Origin: CAVTRI01 sp963737075
GTDB taxonomy: Bacteria; Actinomycetota; Acidimicrobiia; Acidimicrobiales; Palsa-688
Length of the DNA stretch: 64,000 bases
Direction: 5' to 3'
Assembly: GCA_963737075.1 (NCBI GenBank)
Contig: CAVTRI010000002.1
Span: 1,178,001-1,242,000 of the forward strand
Numbering within the stretch: the stretch's first letter is position 1; every line of letters begins with the position of its first letter. Below the pieces are notes generated by a model that made no database searches, was not told the origin of the DNA, and saw only the letters and a list, made by a program, of their open reading frames with translations. The position numbers and the translations under genes are program-made. Shown here in pieces: positions 38,231-47,563 of the stretch.

Positions 38231-38345
38231 CGGCCAAGCTGTGCTGCTGGGCCGGGCTCACCCCCGCCACCACGAGTCCGACACCACCGTGCACCGGGGC
38301 CACATCTCCAAGCAGCGGCAGCAGCGTCCGGCAACGCCAGGCCGG
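38231..38345 (+). pseudogene. IS110-family transposase fragment
   Basis: LCCWAGLTP, then in a shifted frame RHHESDTTVHRGHISKQ. This matches the conserved C-terminal block of IS110/IS1111 DEDD transposases (family pattern WAGLTP-RxxxSD--xxGxIxKxG). About 35 codons survive, between the two IS21 ends. Confidence 0.6.
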
Positions 38346-38392
38346 CGACGCGGCCTGGCTTGACGAGCTGCCCACGAGTCAGGCCTCTTTCT

Positions 38393-38404
38393 GGGGGGGG
38401 GGGG
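38393..38404 (+). repeat. Run of 12 G
   Basis: Twelve consecutive G residues, the longest homopolymer I noticed in the window. It lies in the decayed IS21/IS110 zone and is a place where length variation or assembly error would be expected. Confidence 0.8.
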
Positions 38405-38559
38405 TGAACAGCCCAGCTCCGACAGCAGCGGCGTCGGTCTGATTGGCATCAGCTCCGGCGCGTACCCCGCCGCGGCTCCTGCAGCGGCTGGCCACGTCGT
38501 CGTCGATACCGAGATCTTCGACGTGGCGGACCACCCTGACCTTGCGGTCCGATCCGGGA

Positions 38560-38924
38560 ATCTGTTCCACTTCAACCGAGACGGCGACCCGGTGGCCGCC
38601 GGTCGCATTGGCCGCTTTGGCTTCGACCACCGCTCGGAGGGTGGCGCGCTCATCACCGGGAAGCCGAGCGCCACCAGCCGGTCGTGCACCACGTCAGCGC
38701 GGATTCTTCCTGCTGAGCGTTCCACCAGCTCTTCGATCTTCTCCACAAAGGGGTCGACCATTGGGGCGGGTGGGCCGGGGCGAAAGGGTCACAGCCCTCG
38801 TCGCGCAAGGCGTCATGTCGCTTCATGGTTTTGGGTCCACACCGGCCAGCTGGCCGGCGGACTCATAGGTGTCGGTCAAGTCCAATACTTCAAGGATCTC
38901 CACGATCGTCCTGTCAGGCTTCAC
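38560..38924 (-). pseudogene. istA fragment 2 (IS21 family, second subtype)
   Basis: From GTG 38924 with AGGAG 5 bases upstream: KPDRTIVEILEVLDLTDTYE, SAGQLAGVDPK, then after a shift MKRHDALRDEGCDPFAPAHP, and after another VEKIEELVERSAGRIRADVV with HDRLVALGF. This is the N-terminal third of IstA up to the segment before the catalytic domain. The DDE core is not present. Another coding-like frame (HRVAVSVEVEQIPGSDRKVR) runs into it from the left and is unrelated to IstA as far as I can tell. Confidence 0.65.
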
Positions 38925-39029
38925 CGGCGTCTCCTGTCGGAACGTCGATCGGGTGTCAGCAACCCGTGATCGAACCCGGCAGGAGCGCCGCTGAGTTGGA
39001 GGGCGCTGATCGCCACGCCGGAGAAACCC

Positions 39030-39061
39030 TGTCCGCCCGCCCGGATTATCTGCTGTCCGCC
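39030..39061 (-). repeat. IS21-type left end: two TGTCCGCC repeats
   Basis: TGTCCGCC at 39030 and 39054, 24 bp apart, about 100 bp upstream of istA fragment 2. The same octamer and spacing mark the istB-side end at 27356-27430, so both are ends of the same IS21 subtype. Confidence 0.55.
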
Positions 39062-39360
39062 GTCACAGATCAACCGCGTAGAACACCGGCATAAACCCCG
39101 GGCGCGCCCTATCTCGGTTCGCGAACGATGAGTGGCCCCTGGCTGCCCTCACGACAGCGTCACTAAGTGATGACCTCCCTCAACAGACCAGCTGCTGGTG
39201 ACCGGGAGGTCCATGGCTTGCTCGTCGCAATCTTCATGACACGCTCGACACTGCGACCGTCGCGGGCTGCTGGCGTTTGAGAAAGTGTGGCAGTGGGGCA
39301 CCATCGTCACCCAGAAGCCATAGATGCCGACAGCTGCCCCACTCGTCGTCGGTGAACGGA

Positions 39361-40394
39361 TCAGCTATTGGTCTCCGGGCCGCCGACGGCGTTGTGGATC
39401 ATCTCGGTGCGCAGCAAGAATCCGGCCTCGTCGGTGTGCACGCCGTCCACGAAGCACGGGCCGGCCGCGTTGGTCGGCGTCGTGTACGTCACGCCGGCCG
39501 GGCACTGGTTAGCGTAGGGGGCCATCGTGGCCTGCCAGTTGATAATGCTGATGTGCACGTGAAGGTTGGCCTGGTCGATGCTGACCACGAGGTCGAGCGC
39601 AGCGTTGTGGGCGTTCTTGGCGGCTGGGCTGTAGCTGGGGAAGAGGTTGGGGATCAGCCCCGGCACGGTGTCGTAGTTGACCATGAAGATGCGCTCGCCG
39701 GGGTTGAGCGCCATGGCGTAGTCGATCTCGGCCTGCACCATGTAGATGAACCCGAGTCCGCTCTCGGAGTCGTTCGTGCCGAGTGCCAGCACCACCGTTG
39801 GGGGCGCACCGCCGGCCGCCCGATCCTGGGCCAGCCACCACAGCCCGGTCGAGATCGGCACCCCGCCTAGCAGTTGACCACCCCGTCACGCAACCAGGCA
39901 GGCCCGAAGACGGGCTGGGTCCAGTTGGTCATCTCGGTGCCGTGGTCGGCCAGGTTGTTGGTCATCGAGTCGCATGTGAGGCTGTCGCCCACGACGAGCA
40001 CGCTGTTGTCCCACAGCCACTGCAGCTACTGCTGGACCGGCGTGAGTCCCGTCTGTACCGCCGTCTGCGCCGCTGGAGCGAGCTGGGGTGCCCCTTGACT
40101 CCTTGGGACGAGCCAGGTTCCCACGGTCGCGCACGCCGAATTGCCCTTGCAGCTCACCGCAGCTATTGATCCGGTGGCCGCAGCCGGTTGCCGTGGTGTC
40201 TGCAGCGACCATCCCGGGTCAGGAGCGGCCAGACGGGCCCTGTGTGGAGGCATGACAGCCCCAGTACCAGCGGAAAAATGAGTGCCGACCAATCCGATCA
40301 TCAGCGTGACCGCAGCGGCCAAGATAGTGGTGCTTCTCAAGAAGAGACGGACGTCTCTCATTGCCTCCGCGGTCGCGTCTGTAGAGCGTCGCAT
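39361..40394 (-). pseudogene. Secreted SGNH/GDSL-type hydrolase, broken
   Basis: Signal-like N-terminus RLFLRSTTILAAAVTLMIGL from ATG 40394. The catalytic block I (SVLVVGDSLTCDS, nucleophile Ser) follows TAG 40026-40028, which interrupts the frame after LTPVQQ. A frameshift near 39870 separates WTQPVFGPAWLRDG from VPISTGLWWLAQ. Block III (VVLALGTNDSES) and block V (DGVHTDEAG, Asp-His pair) are in the final frame, ending at 39361. All catalytic residues exist but in separated frames. An esterase acting outside the cell is the family expectation. Confidence 0.75.
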
Positions 40395-40499
40395 CGGTTG
40401 TGTTCCCCTCGCGGTTCGCCTTCTCTTGCGACGAGCCTGGAGGATCGCGCGGGGTCCGACCACGCCTAACGGGCGTGTCGAACGTGTCTTTCTACATGT

Positions 40500-40930
40500 T
40501 CAGCCGAGTGGATTAGGCGAGGAATCGAGTACTATAGACTCGACAGGAGATCGATGTTCGATCGATATTGGACCGATCTCTGGCGGTGTCATTGCTACGG
40601 TGCGCGCCGCGGCTAGCTCGAGAGCTAACGGCAACCCGCCCAGATGCTCGCAGATCCGCGTCACCGCATTACGGTTCTCACCCTCCGCCACAAACGATGG
40701 CCGCAAGGCAGCGGCCCCATCCACCAGCAACACCACCGCCTCACCGGCCGCCGGCAACGGGGCCACCGGCACCACCCGCTCGCCTCGGGCATGCAGCCGT
40801 TCTGGACTGGTCGCCAACACTCGCAATTCCGAGCCAGCAGCCAGAAGATTGCTCACCAACCCGGCGACGGACCGGATCAGATGTTCGCAGTTGTCATGAT
40901 CTGCAGCGCCCGGCCACGAACGGATCATCT
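40500..40930 (-). pseudogene. STAND/NB-ARC ATPase fragment
   Basis: DNCEHLIRSVAGLVSNLLAA, GSELRVLATSPERLHARGER, RICEHLGGLPLALELAAART. This is the Walker B to GLPLALELAAAR section of the same ATPase type as in the 8.2-13.3 kb regulator. P-loop, effector domain and C-terminus are all missing. Similar but not identical to that copy, so it comes from a separate paralogue. Confidence 0.65.
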
Positions 40931-41054
40931 CCAAACACCGACGGGCATCGCCAACCGCCCGCGTAACTGACCCGCGGTCGGCCTTTGCCAACCAGCACGG
41001 CACATTTCTCGCCGTCCACACGGTGTGCGAGGACCGGGCTGTACCGTGGCCGGC

Positions 41055-41576
41055 ATGTCGACGCTGCGCGACAAGCTCTACACAGAAGAGCTCATGAACT
41101 TCCCACCGGAGAAGGTCGTGCGTGACGGCCCTGACGATGGAGTCGACGATATCGGCGCCCGAGCTGAAGCTGCCCACCGAGGAGGTGCCGTTTGTAGGGC
41201 ACACGAGCGTCCTGCTGATCCAGCGGACCGGCTCGGATGCCCTGGCCGCCGGGTACCGGGAGGAGTGGGCGCCCCGCGTGGTGTCCGTCAACGGTGTTCA
41301 TGGTGTCGTGACTTTCCGGTCCGGCCGCCCGGCCGACGCCGGCTCCGTGCCCGAAAAGACAAATCGCCCGGGGCATTGGACCGACATGGTGTTCTTCGAA
41401 GGGGATGCGGTCGCGCAGACCCGGGCCATCCCGGAGCGCGCCTCGCACCACGCCGACGGGCGGGTGCGGGCGACGCCCCGTTCCTGCTCATCGGTCCCCT
41501 CCGCTACCCGTGGGCGGAGTCCATCCGCAACTCGTCCCTGCGGCGCACGGTGGCGTCGCCGGTCGGAGGCGCATGA
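41055..41576 (+). pseudogene. Unknown protein upstream of SnoaL-like gene, frameshifted
   Basis: Front MSTLRDKLYTEELMNFPPEK to about 41125. A shifted frame follows with TMESTISAPELKLPTEEVPF, VGHTSVLLIQRTGSDALAAG and RPGHWTDMVFFEGDAVAQTR. A second shift near 41425 leads to APFLLIGPLRYPWAESIRNS and the stop overlapping the next ATG (ATGA). The middle has the look of a ferredoxin-like/EthD-type fold, but I cannot name it. Coupled to the SnoaL gene, it probably served the same pathway. Confidence 0.5.
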
Positions 41577-42070
41577 CCTCGGAAGAGTTGCTGGCCAAAC
41601 AGAGCGTCACCGAGGGCCTGTATCGCTATTGCCGCAGCCTCGACCGCAGGGACCGGTCCCTCTACGGAGCGGTGTTCGAGCCCGGGGCGGTCCTCGACTA
41701 CGGCGACTACTTCCACGGCACCGCCGAGGAGTTCTGCGATTGGGTATGGGCGGCGCGCAAGGCGATGCAGGCCCACTCCCACCAGATCACCAACGTGCTG
41801 GCCGATGTCGATGGGGTGGCCGGCCGGGCTGTCAGCGAGGCCTACGTGACGGTCTGTCTCCGGACCAAGCCCGATTCGAGTGGCGCGGTCGTCGACATCG
41901 TCGACCGCGGCCGGTATGCCGGCAGATGGGTCCGCGGCGCCGACGGCGGCTGGCGCATCGCCGCCCGCCGGTACCTGAGCGACATCCAAGAGGTCACCGA
42001 CGCCTCAGCGTCGCCGTCCACTGCCGCCGTTCGCGACCGCACCGACCCGTCCTACGAGCTATTGGGGTAA
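41573..42070 (+). CDS. SnoaL-like/NTF2-fold protein
   Basis: 165 residues: VTEGLYRYCRSLDRRDRSLY, GAVFEPGAVLDYGDYFHGTA, HSHQITNVLADVDG, and GRWVRGADGGWRIAARRYLS. This is the SnoaL_4 pattern of actinobacterial catabolic and polyketide clusters, with an early Tyr-Arg helix and a Tyr/Asp pocket. Members act as cyclases, dehydratases, hydroxylating accessory proteins or isomerases. ATG 41573 overlaps the upstream stop by 4 bases. Followed directly by a truncated SDR gene, as in typical catabolic operons. Confidence 0.8.
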   Translation: MTSEELLAKQSVTEGLYRYCRSLDRRDRSLYGAVFEPGAVLDYGDYFHGTAEEFCDWVWAARKAMQAHSHQITNVLADVDGVAGRAVSEAYVTVCLRTKPDSSGAVVDIVDRGRYAGRWVRGADGGWRIAARRYLSDIQEVTDASASPSTAAVRDRTDPSYELLG

Positions 42071-42074
42071 ACGC

Positions 42075-42150
42075 GTGAAGGATCCAGTCACCACCGGGGT
42101 CGTCGTCACCGGCGGAGCTTCCGGCATCGGACGGGCGTGCGCGGAAGATC
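42075..42150 (+). pseudogene. Short-chain dehydrogenase, N-terminal stub
   Basis: From GTG 42075: KDPVTTGVVVTGGASGIGRA, with the TGxxxGIG dinucleotide-binding motif, then the sequence diverges after about 25 codons. The catalytic Tyr-x-x-x-Lys part is absent. The break lies about 130 bp upstream of the toxin-antitoxin pair, which may have arrived by the event that truncated it. Confidence 0.65.
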
Positions 42151-42279
42151 CTCGGAACACAGGACCAGTGCGCGGCGTCGGCGAGCGCCTGGGGTCGCAA
42201 GCTGTGCAGATATATCCGAGCCTGTGGAAGGTCGTGATCGAGTATTCTTACCTCCTAGACGATGTAAGGAGACTCGGTC

Positions 42280-42528
42280 ATGGATGTGGCGGCGAGGGTG
42301 ACATCGAAAGGCCAAGTGACGGTGCCCAAGGCCGTCCGTGACGCGCTCGGGATCAGAGACGGAGACGAGGTCATCTTCCGTGTTGAGGGCAAACGAGCTG
42401 TCCTTTCCAGGACAACCGACTTTCTCGACCTCGCCGGCACCATCAGTGTCCCTGCCGCCAAGCGTAACGTGGCCTGGGACGAGGTGCTTCGCAGAACGAG
42501 AGCGACCCGAGCAGCGGCACGTCGGTGA
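42280..42528 (+). CDS. AbrB/MazE-type antitoxin
   Basis: 82 residues. The swapped-hairpin DNA-binding domain is clear: ARVTSKGQVTVPKAVRDALG, IRDGDEVIFRVEGKRAVLSR. The C-terminal 35 residues would wrap the PIN toxin. AAGGAG lies 8 bases before the ATG. The last codons overlap the toxin GTG (GTGA), so the two are coupled. It should repress its own promoter. Confidence 0.9.
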   Translation: MDVAARVTSKGQVTVPKAVRDALGIRDGDEVIFRVEGKRAVLSRTTDFLDLAGTISVPAAKRNVAWDEVLRRTRATRAAARR

Positions 42529-42935
42529 CCGCGTTTCTCGATACCAACGTCCTCGTCCGTCATCTGACCGGTGATCCACCAGACATGGCCGCCCGGGCAA
42601 CCGGCTATCTCCAGTCCGAGACCGACCTGCTGCTCGCGGACGTGGTTGTTGCCGAGACCGTGTATGTCCTCGAGTCCTTCTATGAAGCGCCTCGAGGTCA
42701 GGTTGCCGAGGCGATGAGGTCGCTGGTCGGGTTCGATTCGGTGGTCTGCGTTGACCCGGCGCTTTTGTTGCGCGCCATCGAGAGCTACGGGATCGATCGC
42801 ATCGACTTCGCGGAGGCGTATCTCGTTGCCTCCGCGGAGAGCACCGGTATCGGGCAAATCGTTTCGTTCGACCGGTCAATCGATCGAGTTCAGAGTGTTG
42901 AACGGATCGAGCCCACTGATCGTGGAGACCGTTGA
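42525..42935 (+). CDS. PIN-domain toxin, VapC-like
   Basis: 136 residues. Acidic PIN residues: Asp6 (AFLDTNVLVRHL), Glu44 (VVVAETVYVLESFY), Asp94 (IDRIDFAEAYLVASA) and Asp116 (VSFDRSIDRV). All four are canonical, unlike the pair at 7551. GTG 42525 overlaps the antitoxin stop by four bases. Predicted Mg-dependent RNase held inactive by the AbrB-type partner. Confidence 0.9.
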   Translation: MTAFLDTNVLVRHLTGDPPDMAARATGYLQSETDLLLADVVVAETVYVLESFYEAPRGQVAEAMRSLVGFDSVVCVDPALLLRAIESYGIDRIDFAEAYLVASAESTGIGQIVSFDRSIDRVQSVERIEPTDRGDR

Positions 42936-43296
42936 AGGGCGTCCCTCAGGCTTCGCCACTAGTCGTGACTCGGGGTCCCGTGATGGTCCGGCCAGGCACT
43001 ATGGGCGGGTGGCTATGTCCGATGCCCGATCCTTGGTGCGCCAGAGACGAGCAGTGGCGGCCCGCTATGTGCGCACGTTTTCAGCACCCGGCTGTGTCGG
43101 TCCGTCTCATGGAACATTGTCCCGAGCGATCACTGGTCGAAGACGGTGTAGGCGTGGCCCATGAGGCCGGCGTAGGGGAATACGATGCCAGGAGCGATGA
43201 GTGCGCACAACCTCCCGCCCCTTGTGCGGCCGTGTTCCGGCGACGAAGTGAATCGCCTCGATCCGGACCCTCAGCAGGTGAACAGAAGGAGCTGAA
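42936..43296. other. Stretch without a supported gene
   Basis: Plus-strand frames contain a few coding-like words (GVGVAHEAGVGEYDARSDEC) but no start, motif or ribosome site. It may be the remnant of a gene lost when the toxin-antitoxin pair arrived. Confidence 0.3.
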
Positions 43297-44510
43297 ATGG
43301 GACGACTCGTCCTGACCAACGCGAACCTCCTTGATGGCGAACACCCCGCTGTTGGCGGCCAGACGTGATAATCGACGGCGAGCGCATCGCTGCGGTAACG
43401 GCCGGTGAAGCCGACCGGCCCGTCGCGGCTGATGACACCCTTGTCGATCTCGGCGGGCGCACAGTGATGCCGGGCATGGCGAGTTGTCATTTCCACTCCA
43501 CCTACCATGAGCTCGGGGCGAAACCGTTGCCTTACGGCAGCGAGCATCCTCCCGCCTATCTCGCCCTCCAATCGCACGCGAACCTCATGAAGGCGCTCCG
43601 CTGTGGCTTCACGACCGTCGTGGGCGCTGGTGCCGGCCAGGACGTCGAACCCGGTGTCAAAGAAGCCATCGAGAGCGGCCTCGTGGTCGGTCCTCGATTC
43701 GTTCCAAGTGGCCGGGAGCTCAGCACGACGGCTCACGCCAACGATGCCGTGCCGTGGTACTGGAACATGCCGGCCAGCGGCGCGGTTCGGATTTGTGACG
43801 GCGCCGAGGGCTTCCGGCTGGGTGTGCGGGAGCAGGTCAAGCGGGGTGCCGAGGTCATCAAGTTGTTCGTCACGGGCGGCCACGGTGTGATGGCTCCGAA
43901 GCAGCGCGTCGAGATGACGCCTGACGAGTTGGCCGCTGCTATCGACGCCGCCCATCAGCGGGGTGTGCTGATCCGTGGCCACCTGGCCAACAAGAGGGCG
44001 ATCATGATGGCCATCGAGCTTGGGATTGACATCATCGATCACTGCGACGACATGGACGAGGAGGTCATCGCCGGGTGCGTCGACAGGGGGACGTTCGTCG
44101 TGCCGAGCATCTATTTCCCGAAGGTCTTCACGAAGTATTTTCCCGATAACAAAGCCGAACTGGCTCATATGTACGACATGTTGCCCAAGGCGGAGGCCGC
44201 GGGTGTTCGGCTTTTGCTCGGCGATGACTACGGTGCTGTGGGGTTCCCCCACGGAAGCTACGGCGGCGAGCTGCACACCTATGTCGAGGACGCTGGCATC
44301 TCCGCCTTGGCCGTCCTCCGGTGGGCGACCGTCCACGGCGCACAGTTGATCGGGCGAGGCGACGAGCTCGGCACGGTCTCTGCCAGCAAACTCGCGGACA
44401 TCCTCATCGTCGACGGTGATCCCTCGCGCGACATCGCTGTGCTTGCGGACCGGGAGCCGGTTGCTGTCATCAAGGGCGGTCAGGTCGTGGCCGGCGCCCT
44501 TCCCGATTGA
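43297..44510 (+). pseudogene. Imidazolonepropionase/prolidase-type amidohydrolase, frameshifted near the start
   Basis: ATG 43297 has AGAAGGAG upstream and begins GRLVLTNANLLDGEHPAVGG. At about 43362-43368 one base is out of place; the rest is a clean frame from VIIDGERIAAVTAGEADRPV. Domain motifs: PGMASCHFHSTYHELGAKPL (His-x-His metal pair), KRGAEVIKLFVTGGHGVMAP (Lys region), RGHLANKRAIMMAIELGIDI, IDHCDD and LLLGDDYG (final Asp). Metal-dependent hydrolase of a C-N bond or lactone. If the frameshift is an error, this is an intact 404-residue enzyme. Alternative internal starts would lose the first beta strands but keep the catalytic part. Confidence 0.8.
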
Positions 44511-44699
44511 GGGCGGTCCTTTCATGCTTGGCTTCATCGCCGTTACCGCCTGGGGCACCCTCAATCGGGTGGCCTGCTGCGAACCGGACACCCTGAGCAG
44601 CCCTGGACGGCGTGCCGGCTGATCCGTTCCTCGACGACTGCCGGATGCCTGAGCGTGTGGTCGATGGCGCGTTAGGAATTCCGTGGCGGCGAGCGGTTC

Positions 44700-45146
44700 C
44701 TATGTGGCGCTTGTGTTAAGAGCTGCGGTGATGTCGTCGATTGCCGCCTGCTCCGGCTCGCTCACCTCTTGACCGTGTTCGCGGTGGGCAGCTGCGATTT
44801 TGTGCGCCAAGGTGATGATGAACTGGCGGTACTCGTCCACCTCAGCCGTTGTTGCCTTGCGTTGAAGGATTGCGACGGAGTCGCGCAGCCGCTGCAGTCC
44901 CTGCTCCTTGAGTTCCTCGGGGGAGTGGTAATGAGAGTGATCGCGCTCGGGTTTGGCGGCGACGATCTCATCCAGAAGCTCGCTCTCGCCGTGCTGCTGG
45001 CGCGCCTCCACATAGGCCTTGGCCATCGCGATCGTTTCACGAAACGAGCCCCCGCGTTGGGCCGTGACCACGATCAGCCCAGCGACAGGTGGGGCTTCGA
45101 GGATGAGCTGCCACTCCTCTGCCGAAAATGCCGATTTCGCGGTCAT
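44700..45146 (-). CDS. Conserved hypothetical protein, helical
   Basis: 148 residues, clean start at ATG 45146 with GGAGGG upstream. FSAEEWQLILEAPPVAGLIV, RGGSFRETIAMAKAYVEARQ and HYHSPEELKEQGLQRLRDSV, then KATTAEVDEYRQFIITLAHK. Charged helical protein without membrane segments. It resembles a widespread actinobacterial family of unknown function. Monocistronic. Confidence 0.75.
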   Translation of the reverse strand: MTAKSAFSAEEWQLILEAPPVAGLIVVTAQRGGSFRETIAMAKAYVEARQQHGESELLDEIVAAKPERDHSHYHSPEELKEQGLQRLRDSVAILQRKATTAEVDEYRQFIITLAHKIAAAHREHGQEVSEPEQAAIDDITAALNTSAT

Positions 45147-45407
45147 TGGCCCTCCGATCCTTTGTCCTCGCCGGCCTGTCGTTCTATATAACGTTAGCGG
45201 TCGCTACAGCTGCGGCCGTCCCGTCTGCCGCCGCAGGCAGCGGTATCGAAACCGGGGAGGGTGTACGCCCGATGCGATGCACAACCATCGGCCAGCTTTC
45301 CGGGACCGGGCATGGGGTAATGCACGACGCCTCCTGGCAAGCCCGTTATCGGCGAGCACCTCGACTGAGTTTCGAGACGTTCAACGCTTCCTGAAGGGGA
45401 AGCCATC

Positions 45408-45640
45408 GCACGCTGACCGTCCTGCGCAAAGGAGGCGAACTCGTCACCGTGCCCTTCGCACCCCGAACGGCCAGAGCGATCGACCTGGCTATCGGAGAGC
45501 GCGGCGAGGGCCCCATTTTCCCGGCGGGAACGGCAGCCGTCTCGACCGTCACGGAGCCGCCCGGATAGTCCGTCGCGTCGCCCGCCGGTCCGGGAACACC
45601 AAGCCGATCGGGCCCGCCGCCGTACTAAGGGGTCTTCGCT
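45408..45640 (+). pseudogene. Tyrosine recombinase fragment
   Basis: LTVLRKGGELVTVPFAPRTA, RAIDLAIGERGEGPIFPAG, then in a shifted frame NGSRLDRHGAARIVRRVARR. This is the mid-catalytic part of a phage-type integrase; the His-x-x-Arg and Tyr boxes are lost. It is a different integrase from the one at 13330. Confidence 0.6.
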
Positions 45641-45642
45641 GC

Positions 45643-47001
45643 TCATTGGGCCTCGACGAGGCGCCGAAGGGCGAGCAGCGCGATGTCGTCTTCGGGGATG
45701 AATTTGCCGACCAGGCGGTCCATGACGGTGAAGCAGAGCCGTTCGGCGTTTTGCGGCTGGGTCGCACTGCGGAGGAGCGCGAAGGCGTCGTCGATCGATT
45801 TGCCGCGGCGTTCGACGAGCCCGTCGGTGAAGGCGATGAGGGCGCCGCCGGGCGGTAGGTGCACCGTTCCTGATGGCCTCGGAACCTCCGAGTCGACGCC
45901 GAGGGGTGGTCCGGGTTGGACTTCGACGAGCGTCGCAGGGGAGCCGATGGGGGCGATGACCGGTGGGGGATGGCCTGCGAGCGAGAGGTGGAGGAGACCG
46001 TCGGCAGGGTTGAGCACGGCGCAGAGGACCGTCGCGGTCTCGCCGGGCTCGAAGAACTGCAGTTTGCGGTCTGCTCGAGCGAGCACCTCTTCGGGGGTGC
46101 GGCAATCGAGTGCGTAGGCCCGCAAGGCGCTTCGCAGCCGGCCCATTACCACCGCGGCTCGCAGGCCGTGGCCGGCTACGTCGCCGACCATGAGCCACAG
46201 CCGGCCGTCCGGCAGCACGAACGCGTCGTACCAGTCGCCACCCACACCGCCGACCTCGGCGGGCACGTAGCGCGCCGCGAACTCGAAACCCGGCAGGTCC
46301 GGCAGCCGGGAGGGGAGGAGGCTTCGCTGCAAGGCCCTGGCCGCGGCGCGTTCCACTTCCAGTTCGCGGGCTTGGACAGCGGCGGCCACCCGCTCCGCGA
46401 CGTGGGCCAGGAGGTCGGATTCGGCCTTGGTGAAGCGTCGCTCGGAGAGACTGCCGACGTGCAGAACCCCGAGCAGCTCGTCGCCGCTCATGAGCGGGAC
46501 CCCGAGTATGGCCTGGATACCTTTTTCCCACAGCAGTGGATTGGTGACCGTGGTCGAGTCGACACGCTCGAGGGCGATGGGCTGTCGGGTCGCCGCGACC
46601 GGGCCGGCAAAACCATGACCGACCGGCAGCCGTACTCCCTGACGTACTTCTTCCTCGACACCCCACGCAGCCCGGGCGACGAGCTGCTGGGATGCGTTGT
46701 CGACGAGCAGCACTGCCACGGTGTCCACGCTCATCAGGCTCGCCACCCGATCGAGCAACTCACTGAGTAGGTCATCTACGTCAAGATGCCGCAACTCGAC
46801 GTCGGTCACCGATTCGATGGCCCGGAGCTGATCTTCGACGTCGGACTTTTGGCTCAAGGGTTCAGACCCCCCATTCGCCGAGGTCGTTATCGGGCACAGC
46901 CCCGGCAGCAAGTCCCAACCCTCGCAGCACGCCCCAACCATAGAGCCCGAGGCCCGACACGTGTTATATATGACGGTGTCGGACGGCGCGGCACGCATCA
47001 C
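45643..47001 (-). CDS. GAF-domain SpoIIE-type (PP2C) serine phosphatase
   Basis: Up to 452 residues. GAF domain about 75-210: LMSVDTVAVLLVDNASQQLV, GHGFAGPVAATRQPIALERV, ILGVPLMSGDELLGVLHVGS. PP2C/SpoIIE domain about 230-448: ALQRSLLPSRLPDLPGFEFA, EVGGVGGDWYDAF (metal Asp), LMVGDVAGHGLRAAVVMGRL (metal Asp-Gly) and FTDGLVE. The final metal Asp would be in PEDDIALLALR. Dephosphorylates an anti-sigma antagonist in stress or sporulation-type signalling. No membrane segment, so a cytoplasmic sensor. Start uncertain: 47001 or an internal ATG at 46941. Confidence 0.88.
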   Translation of the reverse strand: MMRAAPSDTVIYNTCRASGSMVGACCEGWDLLPGLCPITTSANGGSEPLSQKSDVEDQLRAIESVTDVELRHLDVDDLLSELLDRVASLMSVDTVAVLLVDNASQQLVARAAWGVEEEVRQGVRLPVGHGFAGPVAATRQPIALERVDSTTVTNPLLWEKGIQAILGVPLMSGDELLGVLHVGSLSERRFTKAESDLLAHVAERVAAAVQARELEVERAAARALQRSLLPSRLPDLPGFEFAARYVPAEVGGVGGDWYDAFVLPDGRLWLMVGDVAGHGLRAAVVMGRLRSALRAYALDCRTPEEVLARADRKLQFFEPGETATVLCAVLNPADGLLHLSLAGHPPPVIAPIGSPATLVEVQPGPPLGVDSEVPRPSGTVHLPPGGALIAFTDGLVERRGKSIDDAFALLRSATQPQNAERLCFTVMDRLVGKFIPEDDIALLALRRLVEAQ

Positions 47002-47563
47002 GTCAAAATCACCCTAAGGTCGACGATCGACGGGGCTGGCAACAACGATCCACCGTCGGGAACGTCGGCGACTACCGCACCGGATCGCCCCCCTCAGGTT
47101 GACGCCGACACCGTGGCCGCTGCCGCCCGCCGGCGCACTGGCGCCGTGACCGTCGAGGACCGCCCGCGAAGGCGTGCTCGGCGACGCCCGTGCTCGATGC
47201 CCTAGCCGACGCCGACCGTCGACCGCGGCTCCGCAAGCTGGCAGTGCACGACATCCCGGCCTCAGCCGCCCCCGAACAACAGCTGCGCTCCGCTGGCATC
47301 GACCCTGCCCTCACGCGCCGTGATGACAAGCCTGTCGTGACTGGCCACGTGACCCCAACAATGAAGACTCTCCGGGCCGAGGCGAACATCTCCGTCAACG
47401 GTCCTAGCCTGCGACCTCGACGGCCACGCTCCCGGATGGCACGACCGCCGGCGTGCACAGGGCCTTCCGAGACCAGCGAGCAAGCCGCCGGCGGCATGAA
47501 GCCGACCTTGACTGGCTTCCGAACCAGCGATTCGGGCGGACGTTGCCCGGGAAAGAAGTCCCA
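47002..47563. other. Intergenic stretch without a supported gene
   Basis: Arg/Ala-rich frames occur on both strands, but none has a motif, ribosome site or continuing homology. Confidence 0.3.

Noticed and set aside
43107..44591. A 494-codon open frame on the minus strand
   Set aside because: It is antisense to the amidohydrolase with its metal motifs; the minus frame has no motif and is a GC-rich shadow.
45194..46666. A 490-codon Arg-rich open frame on the minus strand
   Set aside because: Out-of-frame shadow of the GAF-SpoIIE phosphatase.
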